Assembly: GCA_019419585.1 (NCBI GenBank)
Contig: DXZQ01000006.1
Coordinates: 51,131-96,814 of the forward strand
Length of the DNA stretch: 45,684 nt
Direction of reading: 5' to 3'
Source of the DNA: Collinsella sp.
GTDB taxonomy: Bacteria > Actinomycetota > Coriobacteriia > Coriobacteriales > Coriobacteriaceae
The notes below the pieces were generated by a model. It did no database searches. It was not told the origin of the DNA and saw nothing but the letters and a program-made list of their open reading frames with translations. Positions 1-7,594 of the stretch are shown here, piece after piece (within the stretch, counting starts at the first letter, position 1; every line of letters starts with the position of its first letter). The translations under genes were made by a program, and so were the position numbers.

Positions 1-587
1 CTACCCGCCACGCCCATCACAATCAGGCCAACACCCAGCACCATAAAGCAGGCGCCGCCAAAGCGCTGCGTACGGCGCCAGTTCTCGGGATCGGCAAGCG
101 CCCAGGGCGTCTTGATACCGAGCGTATAGTTCTGCTTCACACGCGGTAAGTAGTTGCCTACGCCGATGAACAGCAAACCGACAGCACCGGAAATCAGCAC
201 GTTGACCGAACCGGCCGCCGGCACCACGCCCCAGACCGTAAGCTCTCCCAGTCAGCTTATGGCGCACATGAACAAGGTGAAGGCGATTACGAAGCCCTGA
301 TAGAACTTGCCCGAGGTTCGATATGCCTCACCTTTGGGATCGATGCGCGGCACCACGCAGAACATTGCGAGAAGCGCCAGAGGCAGCACGCCGAGCGCGG
401 AGGCCATCCAGCTAGGACCCCAACCATCGACGGCGCCGTTCGCGCCCCAGTGCGTGGGAATCTGTGCAGGCAAGCTCGGCATCACCATGAGGTGCGCTAC
501 GACATTGGCGACGCACAGAACGACCAGCGCAATCCACACGCGCGACGATACCCCCGTGGGGTGAATGCCCTTGTTTTCGTTATTCAT
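1..587 (-). pseudogene. SdpI/DUF1648-family membrane protein gene interrupted by an in-frame TGA; runs off the window
   Basis: The reading frame starts at ATG 587, overlapping the repressor stop codon, and encodes an N-terminal DUF1648-like region (membrane segment IALVVLCVANVVAHLMV, then LPAQIPTHWGANGAVDGWG). It meets TGA at 252-254. The same frame then stays open to the window edge and encodes a typical SdpI C-terminal half, with GVGNYLPRVKQNYTLGIKTP and WALADPENWRRTQRFGG. An intact SdpI is one polypeptide, so this is a single-codon interruption, for example TGG or CGA changed to TGA, and not a frameshift. SdpI proteins are multi-spanning immunity or signalling proteins; in Bacillus SdpI confers immunity to the SdpC toxin and sequesters SdpR. 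A sequencing error, or two separately translated halves, cannot be excluded. The 3' end lies outside the window. Confidence 0.75.
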
Positions 588-858
588 CCTTATCACCTTC
601 CGTGTTTGTAAAGCCCATAAACCAACCGATCAAGTCCTGCATGACAGTGGTGTTTAAGCTGTATACGATGTTTTGGCCATGACGTTCGTCGGTCACCAAC
701 CCGGCGTTTTTGAGCGTCGCCAAATGATGGCTCAATGACGACTTGCTGATATCGAAATGCTCAGCAAGCTCCCCGGCCGTGCAATTGCCCTCGCGCAGCA
801 GTTCCAAAATGTGACGCCGTGTAGGATCGGCCAGCGCTTTAAAACCCTCTCCCGGCAT
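580..858 (-). CDS. ArsR/SdpR-family winged-helix autorepressor
   Basis: A 92-residue ArsR-type regulator. The N-terminus FKALADPTRRHILELL and the recognition region ISKSSLSHHLATLKNAGLV are typical, and no Cys-rich metal site is visible, which fits the SdpR/YcjW group more than metal sensors. ATG 858 is chosen over the upstream in-frame start because AGGAGG lies 4-5 nt before it. Its stop codon overlaps the start of the SdpI-like gene (GATGAATAA), so the two are translationally coupled, as in the Bacillus sdpRI pair. A palindrome over the promoter at 907-922 suggests autoregulation. Family assignment is firm; the signal sensed is unknown. Confidence 0.88.
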   Translation of the reverse strand: MPGEGFKALADPTRRHILELLREGNCTAGELAEHFDISKSSLSHHLATLKNAGLVTDERHGQNIVYSLNTTVMQDLIGWFMGFTNTEGDKDE

Positions 859-892
859 AGGACCTCCTCTCAGTATTTCGTTCGACGCGCAC

Positions 893-922
893 ACTATACT
901 CGATATTTAGATGTTTGTCTAA
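893..922 (-). promoter_or_regulatory. Promoter and overlapping operator of the sdpR-like/sdpI-like operon
   Basis: On the minus strand, TTAGAC (922-917) and TATAGT (898-893) are separated by 18 nt and lie just upstream of the repressor gene. A palindrome TTAGA-N6-TCTAA at 907-922 covers the -35 element and the upstream part of the spacer. A site of this size and position is what an ArsR-family autorepressor would bind. The sequence is seen directly; the function is inferred. Confidence 0.55.
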
Positions 923-940
923 CTGTCTAATCTTATACTC

Positions 941-976
941 AAAAAAATAGCCGCCCCCGCGTAATGCGAGGACGGC
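941..976 (-). terminator. Rho-independent terminator-like hairpin, minus strand, with no gene upstream of it
   Basis: Arms 950-960 and 966-976 form an 11-bp stem (with G-U pairs on the minus strand) around a 5-nt loop, followed on the minus strand by a run of seven T (941-947). There is no recognised minus-strand gene between here and 3005. It may end a small RNA or short transcript arising in 977-1150, or insulate the repressor promoter. The rest of 859-1157 holds the two promoter regions and a short palindrome near 1073-1086; I see no protein gene there. Confidence 0.6.
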
Positions 977-1107
977 CACTTCTCACGCTACAAACGTGTT
1001 TGGGAGTTGGCCAACCCGCTGCAACGGGTGCCATCTGCTTCATCTTATGCGAATCACTGCCTCATTTCAACAAGCCCCTAGGGCTCAAATGGAATCGCGA
1101 TAATACC

Positions 1108-1113
1108 TATAAT
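1108..1113 (+). promoter_or_regulatory. Candidate -10 element (TATAAT) for tcdA
   Basis: A perfect TATAAT lies 45 nt upstream of the tcdA start codon. No good -35 hexamer is found at the expected distance (TCAAAT at 1085-1090), so the promoter is tentative. Confidence 0.35.
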
Positions 1114-1157
1114 GACGATAGCTAAAACACGATTCGCTTCCCCATCGGAGGATGTCT

Positions 1158-1955
1158 ATGACCGAAACCACAGCCGCAACTCCCAACGAGACACGCGACA
1201 CCAAGCTCGAGATCATCATGGGCCGCGAGGCACTCGATAAGCTCGCTGATGCTACGGTGCTGGTGCTCGGCTGCGGAGGCGTGGGCTCCAACTGCTGCGA
1301 GGCACTCGCCCGCGGCGGCATCGGTCATTTTGTAATTCTGGACAAGGACATCATCGCGCCCAGCAATATCAATCGCCAGGCTATCGCCTTTCACAGCACC
1401 ATCGGCAAGCGCAAGGTCGATGTTATGGAAGCCATGATTTGCGATATCAATCCCGCCGCCACCGTTATCAAGCGCACCGAATACCTGTTGAGCAATAACA
1501 TCGACGAGTTCTTCGCGAGCGTTTTGGAGCAGACGGGTGGCAAGCTCGACTACGTCGTCGACGCCATCGACACCATCTCGGCCAAGCTCACCATTGCCAA
1601 ATATGCTCAGGACCACGACATTCGTTTGGTTAGCTCTATGGGCGGGGCCAACAAGCTCCATCCCGAGTGCCTCCGCTTTGCCGACATTTTTGACACCGTG
1701 CGCGACCCTATGAGCCGCATCATGCGCAAAGAGTGCAAAAAGCGTGGTATCAAGAGCCTTCACGTTCTGTTTAGCTGCGAGGAATCGGTTAAGACACAGC
1801 CTCGCGACCCTTCCAACATCCACGAGCGTACCGAACTGGGAACCGCGAGCTTTATGCCGCCCATCATGGGCCAGATGATTGCCGGCGAGGTTATCCGCCA
1901 GATCAGCGGCCGCGGCACCGAGCGCGTGCGCACCGACGGCCAGCGTTTGAGCTAG
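1158..1955 (+). CDS. tcdA: tRNA threonylcarbamoyladenosine dehydratase (TcdA/CsdL, E1-like)
   Basis: A 265-residue ThiF/E1-like protein. Members of this group use ATP to cyclise t6A37 of ANN-decoding tRNAs to ct6A in the cytoplasm. Visible hallmarks are the nucleotide-binding loop VLGCGGVGSNCCEALAR near residue 35, the ILDKDIIAPSNINRQ segment, and VVDAIDTISAKLTI, where the conserved Asp lies. ATG 1158 is preferred to ATG 1152 because GGAGG at 1147-1151 abuts 1152 but sits at the right distance from 1158. It is followed closely by a TatD-family gene, with which it may be cotranscribed. The assignment to TcdA, not ThiF or MoeB, rests on the SSMGGANK segment and the lack of C-terminal additions. 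Confidence 0.88.
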   Translation: MTETTAATPNETRDTKLEIIMGREALDKLADATVLVLGCGGVGSNCCEALARGGIGHFVILDKDIIAPSNINRQAIAFHSTIGKRKVDVMEAMICDINPAATVIKRTEYLLSNNIDEFFASVLEQTGGKLDYVVDAIDTISAKLTIAKYAQDHDIRLVSSMGGANKLHPECLRFADIFDTVRDPMSRIMRKECKKRGIKSLHVLFSCEESVKTQPRDPSNIHERTELGTASFMPPIMGQMIAGEVIRQISGRGTERVRTDGQRLS

Positions 1956-1973
1956 CCGCAATTGACACCTACC

Positions 1974-2786
1974 ATGCAAACGCCTCTTCTTTTCGATGCG
2001 CATTGCCACCTCGGTCTCATGGCCGATGCCGAGAGCATTGCTTCGCAACTCGAAGCAGCGGGACTTGGCGTTTTTGACTGCGGGGTTGATCCGCGGGAAT
2101 ACGAAGCGGCCCGTGAGCGGGCTCAGTGCCATGCGGGCATCGTTACCGGCGTGGGTCTGCATCCCTGGTGGATCGCCGATGTCCTCTGCGACGAGGCTGA
2201 GATTTCGCTGCTTTGCGACATCGCCTCACGTGAGCGATTCGTAGGCGAGGTGGGACTTGATTTCGGACGACGCGGGTTACCCGCTGGGCATGAGGACGAA
2301 GCGAGGGCGCAGCAGCTTGCCGCCTTCGAGCGGCTTTGCGAGACGATCGCCACGCACCCGCTCTCCGGTCGCGTGCTTTCGATTCACGCTGTCAATGCAG
2401 CCGGAACGGTTCTCGACATTCTCGAGCAGAACGGTCTCCTGAAAGCAGACGGCTCAGGCGACGCGAGTTCCCCCGCCATCATCTTCCACTGGTTCAGCGG
2501 GGCCTCGAACGATCTCACCCGTGCACGCAATGTTGGCTGCTTCTTTTCCTTCAACGAACGCATGCTCGCCACCAAGCGGGGCCGCGAGTACGCCAGGCAA
2601 ATTCGAGAAAACCAGCTGCTTATAGAGACTGACTATCCCTGCAGCCCAGACAACGGCTGTTCTGCAGACGATTTGCGAATCTCGCTGGAACGTACCCTTC
2701 GCATGCTCGCAGAAATTCGTCGTTTCGACGCCCTGTCTCTCGCTGGAGTCACAACGGCTAACGCCAAATCCCTCTTTTGCTTCTAG
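1974..2786 (+). CDS. TatD-family metal-dependent hydrolase/deoxyribonuclase
   Basis: A 270-residue TIM-barrel hydrolase of the TatD family. Visible metal-site motifs are the N-terminal FDAHCHLG, the Glu of FVGEVGLDFGRR (near residue 88), a later SIHAVNA, and the C-terminal LIETDYPCSPD, where TatD proteins have the last metal-binding Asp. TatD enzymes are Mg-dependent 3'-5' nucleases; substrate cannot be read from sequence. ATG 1974 is taken as start; a TTG at 1962 is in frame, and neither has a strong ribosome binding site. The gene begins 18 nt after tcdA and probably shares its transcript. Confidence 0.8.
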   Translation: MQTPLLFDAHCHLGLMADAESIASQLEAAGLGVFDCGVDPREYEAARERAQCHAGIVTGVGLHPWWIADVLCDEAEISLLCDIASRERFVGEVGLDFGRRGLPAGHEDEARAQQLAAFERLCETIATHPLSGRVLSIHAVNAAGTVLDILEQNGLLKADGSGDASSPAIIFHWFSGASNDLTRARNVGCFFSFNERMLATKRGREYARQIRENQLLIETDYPCSPDNGCSADDLRISLERTLRMLAEIRRFDALSLAGVTTANAKSLFCF

Positions 2787-2814
2787 GAACATCCATCCGC
2801 AGGAAGCCTCAAAT

Positions 2815-2959
2815 AAACCTACCCCCGTTTGGTGCAGTTTCAACCGCCACCCCAAAGTAGACGCAGAAGAGGCACTTCATTTACCTGCGGTTTTCTTGAC
2901 AAGAAAAGGGTCTCTACTCAAGGTAGGGACCCTAAGCTGCACCAAACGGGGATAGGTTT
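2815..2959. repeat. Intergenic element bounded by 23-bp inverted repeats
   Basis: Arms 2815-2837 and 2937-2959 are reverse complements with one mismatch (outer end AAACCTACCCC, inner end TTTGGTGCAG). The 99-nt interior contains a perfect TTTTCTTG-A-CAAGAAAA palindrome (2891-2907) and a 10-bp stem GGGTCTCTAC/GTAGGGACCC (2908-2917/2923-2932). It encodes no protein. The size and ends fit a MITE or REP-like palindromic unit. The outer ATAAACCT resembles the end of the palindrome at 20396-20449. Confidence 0.7.
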
Positions 2960-2970
2960 GAAAACTGAAT

Positions 2971-2999
2971 CCACCCGAGGCGGCTATTGCCTCGGGTGG
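2971..2999. terminator. Hairpin terminator between convergent genes
   Basis: A perfect 11-bp stem CCACCCGAGGC/GCCTCGGGTGG with a 7-nt loop lies just past the stop codon of the minus-strand gene at 3005. On the minus strand it is followed by ATTCAGTTTTC. It probably serves the gene at 3005-3772 and perhaps the tcdA-tatD transcript too. Confidence 0.65.
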
Positions 3000-3004
3000 C
3001 CCTC

Positions 3005-3772
3005 CTAATCTACCTTCCAACCATTGGCCTCGGCCTCCTGCAACTCTCGCTCGCGCTCTTCGATGCGCGCGATCGCATACTCAATGTAGGCGTCGAGGTA
3101 CTTCTGGGAGGTGCTATAAAGCCTAAATTGAGTGTCATATCCAGGCACCGGCTTAATATTGTCACGCTCAATGATTCCACCTTCAAAAAAGCAGCGCAGA
3201 GCATTCTCTTTTGAGAAGACGACAGGATCTTTCAATATCTCACAGCAATAATAGAGCTCATCAATAGTCGCCGGCATGTGGTCACAGCAGCCTCCGACGT
3301 ACTCGCCAACCCTTCTGCCGAGCCCCTCGCCGTTTCCCATGAACGTCACCATCGGAAAGAGCCCACGCTGTTGCATCCGAGCTTCCGGCAAGGTCCACAT
3401 ATTCGCGCGGGTATACGCCAACTCCAGAAAGCATTTAAGCCGAGGATATTCATCGTACGGCAGTTTCTGCTCCAACATCTGAGCGTTGAGTTTGCCGGAA
3501 AGAATATCGCGCTTATACCATGTTTCGCCATTCAGCCGCAGCTGGGCCTGGATGAGCATCCAGGGGCTAAACATGATATCCGCACGCCCTTTCTCGGATT
3601 CATCGAGATGATCTTTCAGATAGAGGTAATCGATCTCCTCTCCCGGTTTGACCCAGTAACGCACCCAGTTATGGAGAGGACGGCCGGGTCGATATTCATC
3701 ACCCCAGATCCCCTTTTTCAGATACTCCCTCATCAGATTCTCTGACGGCATCGAAATTACTGAAACTGCCAT
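3005..3772 (-). CDS. Hypothetical protein, 255 aa
   Basis: I do not recognise this protein. It is soluble, has no signal peptide or membrane segment, and is rich in Tyr, Trp and charged residues (HNWVRYWVKPGEEIDYLYL near residue 40). It ends in a charged helical stretch ARIEERERELQEAEANGW that could form a short coiled coil. ATG 3772 is supported by GGAGG 6 nt upstream; the longer frame would begin inside that ribosome binding site. It is divergent from another unrecognised gene at 3937 across a markedly AT-rich spacer, and lies beside an inverted-repeat element, which suggests an acquired accessory patch. Function unknown. Confidence 0.7.
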   Translation of the reverse strand: MAVSVISMPSENLMREYLKKGIWGDEYRPGRPLHNWVRYWVKPGEEIDYLYLKDHLDESEKGRADIMFSPWMLIQAQLRLNGETWYKRDILSGKLNAQMLEQKLPYDEYPRLKCFLELAYTRANMWTLPEARMQQRGLFPMVTFMGNGEGLGRRVGEYVGGCCDHMPATIDELYYCCEILKDPVVFSKENALRCFFEGGIIERDNIKPVPGYDTQFRLYSTSQKYLDAYIEYAIARIEERERELQEAEANGWKVD

Positions 3773-3936
3773 TGTGACCTCCAAACGTAGTCAACATTTC
3801 TTTTAGTCGTCTTTGACTGCTTGCGGAGAGTTTACTCTCGCCAAACTAAAACTTCAATAGAGAATTTTATATAATTTTATCTATTACTGGAATTATTTCG
3901 ATTATGATTTTTATAAACAGGAGAAAGGAACGCCCT

Positions 3937-4320
3937 ATGCGCAAAAAATGGCTACCGACCAAAGAAAACATCGAAATCGTCATCAGTAAAATCGACGCTG
4001 AAAAGCTGTATACGCGTCAGCAAGCAGTAGACGAATTCAGACTAGCGGGATCAATTTTCGATCGATACGTCCGGCTGAGCAGTATTTGGATCGCCTATGG
4101 AAAACCCGTGACGGCAGGCCGTATGGTCCTCTATCCAGGTGAAGAGCTCATCAAACAATTCCACCGGCTAGAAGACCCTACCATCGCACTCCACCTTTTC
4201 GATCTTTACTATCACGCATCCGAGAAGAGTATCTTGACCGAACTCGGCAAAAGCAGAGGTGAGGTCTTTGCAGACGGCACTTACCTTGAGCTAGGCGGAT
4301 GGAAAGGTGTCAACTACTAA
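3937..4320 (+). CDS. Hypothetical protein, 127 aa
   Basis: I do not recognise this protein. It begins MRKKWLPTKENIEIVISKID and contains YTRQQAVDEFRLAGSIFDRY, which reads like a small DNA-binding helical region, but I cannot assign a fold. ATG 3937 is preferred to the start at 3904 because an AGGAGAAAGGAA tract precedes it. The gene and its upstream spacer are lower in GC than the rest of the window. It is followed after 19 nt by the metallophosphoesterase gene, so the two are probably cotranscribed and may act together. Confidence 0.65.
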   Translation: MRKKWLPTKENIEIVISKIDAEKLYTRQQAVDEFRLAGSIFDRYVRLSSIWIAYGKPVTAGRMVLYPGEELIKQFHRLEDPTIALHLFDLYYHASEKSILTELGKSRGEVFADGTYLELGGWKGVNY

Positions 4321-4339
4321 CCCACGGGGGACAACCATC

Positions 4340-5203
4340 ATGACAACGTCGGATCAAGAAAAGCAGCGCGCGCTCGTCGTCGGCGACATGCATCTGAAAG
4401 AGGAGCTCATCCTGGGTCGGGTCGACGCGGCCATATCGCAGCTCGGCGTTGATCGCGTCGTTTGCTGCGGCGACTATTGCGACGAGTGGAATAGCAATTG
4501 CCTGACCATGCGAGACGCTCTGGATTCTCTCTCATATTGGGTACGAGGCAAGCGCAAACGCGGCATCCAGGTCGACCTCGTCCTTGGAAACCACGACATG
4601 AGCTATCTGCGGCGTATCCCCGGTCCGGGAACACACGTCGGTCTCTTCGACGAAGTCGAGAATATCCTTGATGAACTCCGGGCTCGAATGGCTTGCGTAG
4701 CGGGAAATTGCCTGGTCACACATGCCGGCGTCACCAAGCAGTGGGCAGATCAGCATCTCAATCTTGAAGACGAGTACAGCGCGCACGACATATGCTGCGC
4801 GCTCAACGCGATGTTCGAACACAGAAACGAAGACGACCTTGCCGCACTCGACTCCGCGGGCCCCGGACGCGGTGGTTTTGAAATCCCCGGGCCGCTTTGG
4901 GCGGACCAATCGGAACTCTACTCGAATCCACTCCCCGGCATCCACCAGATAGTCGGGCACACTCCCGTCGAGTCAATCGACCTCTGGCAGATCCCCTCGG
5001 AAGACGGGGTCCACACCACGGCCAAACTCGTTTTTTGCGACACATTCGGGCTTTCCCGAGATCTCACACCCATCGGTGACGGCAGCATGCTCCTCGTAGA
5101 GGGAAAATCCATCCGAACCGTGACCCCCGATGAGCTCGACCTCACTCCATGGCCGGTAGCGTCGCTGGATTGGATGGAAACCTGCGTTCTTCCCTTCCTG
5201 TAG
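4340..5203 (+). CDS. Calcineurin-like metallophosphoesterase
   Basis: A 287-residue protein with the complete set of metallophosphoesterase motifs in order: VVGDMH (residue 15), CCGDYCDEW, LVLGNHDMSY, CLVTHAGVT and IVGHTPVES. These bind a di-metal centre that hydrolyses phosphate mono- or diesters. The layout resembles the PP1/ApaH-like group more than nucleases, but the substrate is not evident. ATG 4340 has a GGGGGA ribosome binding site. It follows a small unrecognised gene by 19 nt and converges on the sugar-conjugate operon with an 18-bp gap, where I see no clear terminator. Confidence 0.82.
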   Translation: MTTSDQEKQRALVVGDMHLKEELILGRVDAAISQLGVDRVVCCGDYCDEWNSNCLTMRDALDSLSYWVRGKRKRGIQVDLVLGNHDMSYLRRIPGPGTHVGLFDEVENILDELRARMACVAGNCLVTHAGVTKQWADQHLNLEDEYSAHDICCALNAMFEHRNEDDLAALDSAGPGRGGFEIPGPLWADQSELYSNPLPGIHQIVGHTPVESIDLWQIPSEDGVHTTAKLVFCDTFGLSRDLTPIGDGSMLLVEGKSIRTVTPDELDLTPWPVASLDWMETCVLPFL

Positions 5204-5221
5204 GCAGCTAAAGCGGACGGT

Positions 5222-6745
5222 CTACGGCAACGCGAGTTCATGCATCAGGTCGCGATTACGCGTATACAGGTCATCGAATATGTGTCGACGGCGCGCATAG
5301 AGCTCGTAGACCTCCCTATCAGGCTCGATCGTCTGCGCGACGCCCAGCTGTTCGCCCAGTTCATCCCAGCCGTCATAGGCGCCACCCGCTAGAGCCGCCA
5401 TCAGGGCATCGCCAAAGCAGGCGCCCATCGTCACCTTGGCAACGGAAACCGCGCGCCCGCACACGTCGGCGATCGCCTGCATCCAGGCTGGATTCTTGGT
5501 GCCGCCGCCCACGAGCATGATGCGCTCGATGGGAAGCCCGTGCTCGCGCTCGATGATGTCGACATGAGCCGCAACCGTGTAGGCGATTCCCTCCAAAGCA
5601 GCACGGACCATATGGCCCCGGGTATGCCGGCTCGTGAGACCGAAGAAGGCGCCACGTGCCTCGGGATCGTTGAGCGGAGTACGCTCCCCCGCAAAGTACG
5701 GCAGACACAGGAGCCCATCGGCACCCGGCGCCACGTCGGCGGCATCATGCGCCATAACCGAATATGCATCGGGGCCACCGTGGCCCTCGGCCTCTACGGC
5801 GTCGCGATACAGCTCTTGGCGCAGCCACGATGTGAGCGCACCCGCCGTATTGGTCCCCGCGCAGATCCCGTAAGTTCCGGGAATGATAAACGTCCCTGGC
5901 CACAGACGGGCATCATCGACCATATGATCAGCTAGGTAGATGAAATACGCCGTGCTCCCCAACTGAACCATCATATCGCCGGGACGAAATACACCCGTCG
6001 AAATGGCCTCGGCACCAGAGTCGCCCGTTCCCACTAAGACAGGTGTCCCTGCCGCGAGCCCTGTCGCCTCAGCCGCGCGCTGCGTAATCACCCCGGCAAT
6101 ATCGGTAGCCGACATTACCTCCGCCATCTGGTCAGGCCGGCAGAAACGAGCACATTCCCGAGCATCAACCCTCCAAGTGTAGCGGTCGTATAGGGGAAGA
6201 AAATCCTCCGCCAAGTAACGGTCCACCGTAAAACGCCCCGTCAACTTTGCGCATAGAAACGATGATGCCGTCAGGAACTTCGCGGCACGTTCGTGCACCT
6301 CGGGCATATTCTCCTTAAACCATAAGATCTTAGGAGCAATATCTGATGAGCAGGGATCGTGCCCGAAAAGTTCGCGTGCGCGACCTGACCCATATTCGGA
6401 AAGGAGCTCGTCAATCTGCGGCTTCGAACGTGCATCGACTCCATACAAAATCGCGGGCGCCAGCGCGTTGCACTCGGTATCGACCGGCACACAGTCGCAA
6501 CCCAATGCGGAAAGGCCCACGCATCCGATCTGCGCCGCGTTAACCCCCGATCGCATCACCAGCTCGCGCGACAAGCGGCAAAAATCGCCCCACCAAACTG
6601 CCTCAGCATCATGCTGGTACCATCCATCACACGGGTTGTCCGTCTCATGTCCACAAGAGGCTTGGCAAACGATGTTGCATCGATCATCGATTAAAACGCC
6701 TTTAGAGGCGCTTGTCCCAATATCAATACCCAGATAGAGCGCCAT
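5222..6745 (-). CDS. FGGY-family carbohydrate kinase (xylulokinase-like)
   Basis: A 507-residue sugar kinase, the expected length for the family. The N-terminal phosphate loop YLGIDIGTSASKGVLIDD, the catalytic Asp region VLVGTGDSGAEAISTG, and the C-terminal LVGGGTKNPAWMQAIADV adenosine-binding motif are all present. The closest group by eye is xylulokinase, but FGGY kinases also phosphorylate ribulose, glycerol, erythritol, tetronates and others. Its ATG lies 6 nt after the BtpA-like stop codon with GGGGAG as ribosome binding site. It is the last gene of the ten-gene operon, so it may phosphorylate a polyol or ketose released late in the pathway. Confidence 0.85.
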   Translation of the reverse strand: MALYLGIDIGTSASKGVLIDDRCNIVCQASCGHETDNPCDGWYQHDAEAVWWGDFCRLSRELVMRSGVNAAQIGCVGLSALGCDCVPVDTECNALAPAILYGVDARSKPQIDELLSEYGSGRARELFGHDPCSSDIAPKILWFKENMPEVHERAAKFLTASSFLCAKLTGRFTVDRYLAEDFLPLYDRYTWRVDARECARFCRPDQMAEVMSATDIAGVITQRAAEATGLAAGTPVLVGTGDSGAEAISTGVFRPGDMMVQLGSTAYFIYLADHMVDDARLWPGTFIIPGTYGICAGTNTAGALTSWLRQELYRDAVEAEGHGGPDAYSVMAHDAADVAPGADGLLCLPYFAGERTPLNDPEARGAFFGLTSRHTRGHMVRAALEGIAYTVAAHVDIIEREHGLPIERIMLVGGGTKNPAWMQAIADVCGRAVSVAKVTMGACFGDALMAALAGGAYDGWDELGEQLGVAQTIEPDREVYELYARRRHIFDDLYTRNRDLMHELALP

Positions 6746-6751
6746 AGGTGC

Positions 6752-7561
6752 CTACTCCCCTCGCGCCGTACGAGCGGCAGCCATAAAACGAACCACCCGC
6801 TCAACATCAATCGGGGCATCCAGCTTTCCGTCGCGCTTTAAGCACGTGCCGACAAACGCGCCATCGTAGTGAGCAAATACGTCAGCCACGGTATTTTCGC
6901 GACAACCGGTGCCACATACCACGGGCACTTCGCCAACACGCTCGCGGACCTCGTCGGCAAGCTCGCCCGAAGCGCCACGACCGGCAGCCGAACCGCCGAT
7001 GACCATCGCATCCGGTAGGCAATTAAAGAGAAGTGAATCGGCAATGTCCGCGGTCGTGCGGTCGTTGAGATAAACCTCGCCCTCGCTCGTGATGAAGTGA
7101 AAAAGCTTGAGGTCGTCCAAGCGCAGCGCCGCCTTGCGACGCATGGTGTGAGCGAAATCTCGGTTAATCAGCCCGAGATCGCCGGCCCAGGCACCGCAAA
7201 AATTGCAGCGCGTGAACTGCGCGTCGACGGCAGCGCACAGCTCGATTGTGGCATCACCATCGTAAATTGCCTCAGCTCCCCAAGGAGTCGACAGATCATG
7301 GGACAGAGCCCCGATTACATAGCCCATCGATGCAAGGGTTGAGGGAGAAACATGCTGCTCATAGGGCATCGAGAGCTCATTGGTAATCAAAATGCCATCG
7401 ACACCGCCCTGCTGCAACGCCTCGAGATCGCGCTTGGCGGCTTCCACGACCTGCGATACGCTTCCGCCCGGGTAATACAGCGGATCGCCCGGCAGAGGAC
7501 GCAGGTGCAGCATTCCGATAACCGGCTTTTCGTTCTTGAACATCGAGGTTAGAAACGACAT
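6752..7561 (-). CDS. BtpA/SgcQ-family TIM-barrel protein
   Basis: A 269-residue BtpA-family protein: VIGMLHLRPLPGDPLYYPGG at the N-terminus, GGVDGILITNE, and the C-terminal VVCGTGCRENTVADVF. The family was first linked to photosystem I biogenesis in cyanobacteria, but in heterotrophs (SgcQ) it sits in sugar operons and is probably an enzyme of unknown reaction. ATG 7561 has AAGGAG upstream; the longer frame would start within that site. Its place between YjbQ and an FGGY kinase supports a catabolic, not photosynthetic, role here. Confidence 0.82.
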   Translation of the reverse strand: MSFLTSMFKNEKPVIGMLHLRPLPGDPLYYPGGSVSQVVEAAKRDLEALQQGGVDGILITNELSMPYEQHVSPSTLASMGYVIGALSHDLSTPWGAEAIYDGDATIELCAAVDAQFTRCNFCGAWAGDLGLINRDFAHTMRRKAALRLDDLKLFHFITSEGEVYLNDRTTADIADSLLFNCLPDAMVIGGSAAGRGASGELADEVRERVGEVPVVCGTGCRENTVADVFAHYDGAFVGTCLKRDGKLDAPIDVERVVRFMAAARTARGE

Positions 7562-7594
7562 AACGTGCTCCTTCATAGGGTTATTGCAGGGACG

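Noticed and set aside
977..1045. 34-codon minus-strand frame ending in the terminator T run
   Set aside because: The frame runs through the terminator stem and has a basic, low-complexity product; no ribosome binding site supports it.
1122..2162. 346-codon minus-strand frame over tcdA and tatD
   Set aside because: It overlaps two genes with clear family motifs, and its own sequence has no recognisable domain.
2815..2959. CRISPR-like repeats
   Set aside because: The repeats are inverted, not direct, and occur once; no spacer array or cas gene is in the window.
6752..7561. Photosystem assembly role of the BtpA-like protein
   Set aside because: The genome context is an anaerobic heterotroph and a sugar operon; the photosynthetic name is only historical.
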